This document shows, one piece after another, positions 61,606-64,000 of a stretch of 64,000 nucleotides of DNA. The DNA is from Pseudomonas sp. R28(2017). GTDB taxonomy: Bacteria; Pseudomonadota; Gammaproteobacteria; Pseudomonadales; Pseudomonadaceae. The notes below the pieces were generated by a model. It saw nothing but the letters and a program-made list of their open reading frames with translations, made no database searches and was not told the origin of the DNA. The translations under genes were made by a program, and so were the position numbers. Position 1 is the stretch's first letter, and each line of letters opens with the position of its first letter. The stretch covers positions 310,001 through 374,000 of the forward strand of contig NZ_NEHW01000002.1 of assembly GCF_002112505.1 (NCBI RefSeq). The letters are read 5' to 3'.

Positions 61606-61738
61606 CGGATGGTCTGCGTCAGTGGGGTTCACGGAATCGCGGCGGTACGCACGCTGTGATTTCAGGCCTTCGGGCAGGTGCCGTTGGCCAAAGCCAGCAG
61701 CGCACCGTCGCCCGACAGGCATTCGAGGGGGTATGGCA

Positions 61739-62542
61739 TCAGTCCCAGATTGGCGCCAGGCCTTCAGGGCTGACTTCGCGGCCATTGCGCTCGAGGGTGG
61801 CTATGCGTGCCATGTCCTCGTCGTCCAGGCGCAGCTCACGGGCGAGCAGGTTGCTGGCCAGGTTCTCACGCTTGGTCGATGACGGGATCACTGCGTAACC
61901 CTGCTGCATGGCCCAGGCCAGGGCGACCTGGGCGACGGTTGCCTTGTGCTTGTTGGCGATCTCGGCCAGTACCGGGTCTTTCAGGACCTTGCCGTAGGCC
62001 AGGGTCATGTACGAGGTGACGGTGATGCCCTGTTCCTTGAGAAACGCAGTCAGCTTGGTGTTCTGCAGGTAAGGGCTGAGCTCGATCTGGTTGGTGGCGA
62101 TCTGGCCTTTGCCGACCACGTCGATGGCCTGGCGGGTCAGTTCAATGTTGAAGTTGGACACGCCGATCTGACGGGTCAGGCCCAGCGCCTTGGCTTCGGC
62201 CAGGGCCGCCATGTATTCGGCCAGTTCGACGCCGTTGCCAGGGGCCGGCCAGTGGATCAGCAGCAGGTCGACGTAGTCGGTGCGCAGTTTCTGCAGGCTG
62301 TCGCGCAGGCTGGGGATCAGCTTGTCGGCGGCGTAGTGATCAACCCAGATCTTGGTGGTGATGAACAGCTCGCTACGCGGCACGCCGCTCTCGGCGATGG
62401 CCTGGCCGACGTCGGCTTCGTTCTTGTAGACCTGCGCGGTGTCGATGACCCGGTAGCCCAGTTCCAATGCCGACTTGACCGATTCGATGACGGCTTGGCC
62501 GGTCAGGCGGAAGGTGCCGAGGCCGAAGGATGGAATGCTCAT
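61739..62542 (-). CDS. dkgB: aldo-keto reductase, 2,5-diketo-D-gluconate reductase B type
   Basis: This 267-aa AKR has catalytic residues in [16 protein letters not shown] (Asp, Tyr), [11 protein letters not shown] (Lys) and [11 protein letters not shown] (His), and the NADPH region [15 protein letters not shown]. The short family length and [24 protein letters not shown] match DkgB/YafB, which reduces methylglyoxal and other ketones with NADPH. It may form a loose unit with the MoaF-like and MFS genes on the same strand (gap 133 bp). Confidence 0.9.
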   Translation of the reverse strand: MSIPSFGLGTFRLTGQAVIESVKSALELGYRVIDTAQVYKNEADVGQAIAESGVPRSELFITTKIWVDHYAADKLIPSLRDSLQKLRTDYVDLLLIHWPAPGNGVELAEYMAALAEAKALGLTRQIGVSNFNIELTRQAIDVVGKGQIATNQIELSPYLQNTKLTAFLKEQGITVTSYMTLAYGKVLKDPVLAEIANKHKATVAQVALAWAMQQGYAVIPSSTKRENLASNLLARELRLDDEDMARIATLERNGREVSPEGLAPIWD

Positions 62543-62726
62543 GGATCTGCTCCTGGTGAGTGAGAGGTGAACCGAACCGAGCCTGGTCGCTCGGGTTCGC
62601 TCGATTCGAATGGGGAGCAGTGTGCGGGTTTCAGGGTGTTTGATTAAGGTGGGGCAGGGCCAAGGTCATTTGACTTGAAGTCACGAATTACCCATGGGCT
62701 CATGCGAATATGGCAAGGCGGTACGA
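62543..62726. other. intergenic region upstream of dkgB
   Basis: This 184-bp gap should hold the dkgB promoter. An AT-rich patch at 62670-62695 (catttgacttgaagtcacgaatt) contains GACTTGAAGTC, a small inverted repeat that may be an operator. Confidence 0.35.
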
Positions 62727-64000
62727 TCAGCCACTGATCAGTGACGGACTGGATTGCAGCAACCACAGCTGGCTGAGCCCCAGTACTTGTTGTTCCAGCG
62801 TGGATTGCGCGCCGACGCGCTGTGCCTCACGGTCCTGGCGCAACAGTGCGTCAAGAATGCCCAGCAGATCGCGCTCCTTGCTGTTGGAGGCATTGTTGCT
62901 GAGGTCGGTGAGCTCGATACCTTTCTGGTAGGTGCGAACCCGTTCTTTCTGGCTCGCCTGTTGCGTTGCACTGGCATCGGTCAGCACGCCATTGCTGAAG
63001 CCCTGGCGGGTAGTGCTGTTCGACTGGTCGTCGACCTCGTGGTATCGGTAGTTCTGCGATTCGCTGTCGCGGGTCAGCTGCAGGGCTACCAGGGGATTGA
63101 AACCTTCATGCCAGGCGGCGCTCAGCTTGGCCTGTTGCTGCTGCTCCACGGTCAGGTTGGTGCCACCCTTTATCTGGGTCGACTGTGAAACCTGGTAGCT
63201 GAAGTTGTCTGCCTCTTGCGGCTTTAGCGGATTGGGTTGCTGCGTGGTCTGACTGACCGATGCGTTGAAGTCGGCCAGGCCACTGAGCAGCAGGCGGCTG
63301 TTGCTGTTCAGGGCCGTTGCCGCACCGGCGGTGCGGGAGCGGTTGTCATCGACACTGTTGAGCTGGCTGAAGGCGTCCTTGAACAGCCCCATCAGTTGTT
63401 CGTCGCCGTGACCGCGTTGTTGCGCGGCGTCGAACTGCGTCAGGTAATTGGCCACTGCCGCCTGGCGCATGGCCTGGCTGCCCAGCAACGCGCCGGCCTG
63501 GGTGTCGAAGTTCATCTTTACCTCACCACCGGGGCCCTGCAATTTCAGGCTGCGGGTCTGGTCGTCCAGGCGCAGTGCGAAGGTTTGCTGTTCGCCGCCG
63601 CTGGTGACCAGCTTCGCGTCGAGTTGCAGCCCGGTGAACAGGCTCGGGTCGAGCTTGACCAATGCCCCCAGCTGCAGGCTCGGCGGTTCCTGGGTCAGGC
63701 CGTTGATGGCCGACTGGAAGCTGCTGGCCAGCGCCGCCAGGCCATCGAGTTCCTTGGCACTGAGCGTGCCGCCCTTCACCTGCGCATCCACGGCCAGGCC
63801 TTGCTCGCTGCTGTACAGGCCCAGGGTAATGTTGGCACCGGAGGCGGTGGTGAGGTTCAACGTGACACTGTTGCTGGCGTATTCGCGCAGTCGCGACTGC
63901 TGCAGGCCCAGGATCAGCCCACTGGGCGCGGACGCGTCATCCACCAGCAGGCCGGATTGGGCGATGGTCTCACCGCCATTGGCGGCCAGTTGCGCCAGCA
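62727..64000 (-). CDS. large protein of unknown function, N-terminus outside the window
   Basis: The frame is open to the right edge, so only the C-terminal 424 or so residues are seen. It is polar and rich in Gln, Ser and Leu, with beta-rich segments (NSVTLNLTTASGANITLGLYSS; GLQLDAKLVTSGGEQQTFALRL) and a helical C-terminus (LLGILDALLRQDREAQR). Short Gln runs appear (VEQQQQAKLSA). No signal peptide or membrane segment is visible in this part. I do not recognise the family. Confidence 0.7.
   Translation of the reverse strand, partial: LAQLAANGGETIAQSGLLVDDASAPSGLILGLQQSRLREYASNSVTLNLTTASGANITLGLYSSEQGLAVDAQVKGGTLSAKELDGLAALASSFQSAINGLTQEPPSLQLGALVKLDPSLFTGLQLDAKLVTSGGEQQTFALRLDDQTRSLKLQGPGGEVKMNFDTQAGALLGSQAMRQAAVANYLTQFDAAQQRGHGDEQLMGLFKDAFSQLNSVDDNRSRTAGAATALNSNSRLLLSGLADFNASVSQTTQQPNPLKPQEADNFSYQVSQSTQIKGGTNLTVEQQQQAKLSAAWHEGFNPLVALQLTRDSESQNYRYHEVDDQSNSTTRQGFSNGVLTDASATQQASQKERVRTYQKGIELTDLSNNASNSKERDLLGILDALLRQDREAQRVGAQSTLEQQVLGLSQLWLLQSSPSLISG

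Overview
The window reads as a chromosome segment of a Pseudomonas of the P. putida group. It is GC-rich, its core genes give proteins that look like P. putida orthologues, and its intergenic gaps hold the 'cgggcttgcccg' REP sequences typical of that group. No integrase, transposase, CRISPR array or phage structural gene was seen.

Layout. (1) 1-25021 is conserved core: topB, a GNAT acetyltransferase, a ribosomal-oxygenase-like cupin protein, purB, hflD-mnmA-nudJ, two divergent isocitrate dehydrogenases (monomeric and dimeric), cspD, the N-degron genes clpS-clpA-(infA)-bpt-aat, then ftsK-lolA-rarA-crcB-serS-cysG. (2) 25061-37417 looks like an accessory catabolic island: an OprD-type porin, two PPC/DUF296 proteins, an acyl-CoA ligase and an SCP2-type thiolase run leftward; a TRAP transporter (DctP plus fused DctQM) and an SDR run rightward; then come a LysR regulator, a sigma54 activator with no sensor domain, and a second SDR. 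(3) 37455-43523 returns to core-type genes: glutathionyl-hydroquinone reductase, tusDCBE with ybiB, a xanthine/urate-type permease, a Bax-inhibitor-1 family protein and tRNA-Ser(UGA). (4) 43639-47076, just past the tRNA, holds small Pseudomonas-type proteins, a GT39-like membrane glycosyltransferase and a lipoprotein in less GC-rich DNA. (5) 47219-64000 is a mosaic of regulators, transporters and enzymes: LysR, a cytosine-deaminase-like amidohydrolase, four MFS-type or related transport genes, AraC, an MlaA-like lipoprotein, a two-component system, an alpha/beta hydrolase, dkgB, and a partial large protein of unknown function at the right edge.

Most notable signal. The 393-bp gap between the divergent thiolase and dctP genes (30144-30536) carries two perfect sigma54 -24/-12 promoters, one on each strand, pointing outward toward the two operons (30182-30196 and 30456-30470). 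Inverted repeats between them look like enhancer sites. The nearby activator (35517-36548) has the AAA+ and Fis-type HTH domains but almost no N-terminal domain. I infer a sigma54-controlled system for uptake and CoA-dependent breakdown of an unidentified, probably bulky or branched, hydroxy- or keto-carboxylate: TRAP import, CoA ligation, SDR oxidation, SCP2-type thiolytic cleavage. The two adjacent PPC proteins, one with a His-rich motif and one with those His replaced, are the least explained part.

All family calls are by reading of motifs and remembered family resemblance; no database search was run.
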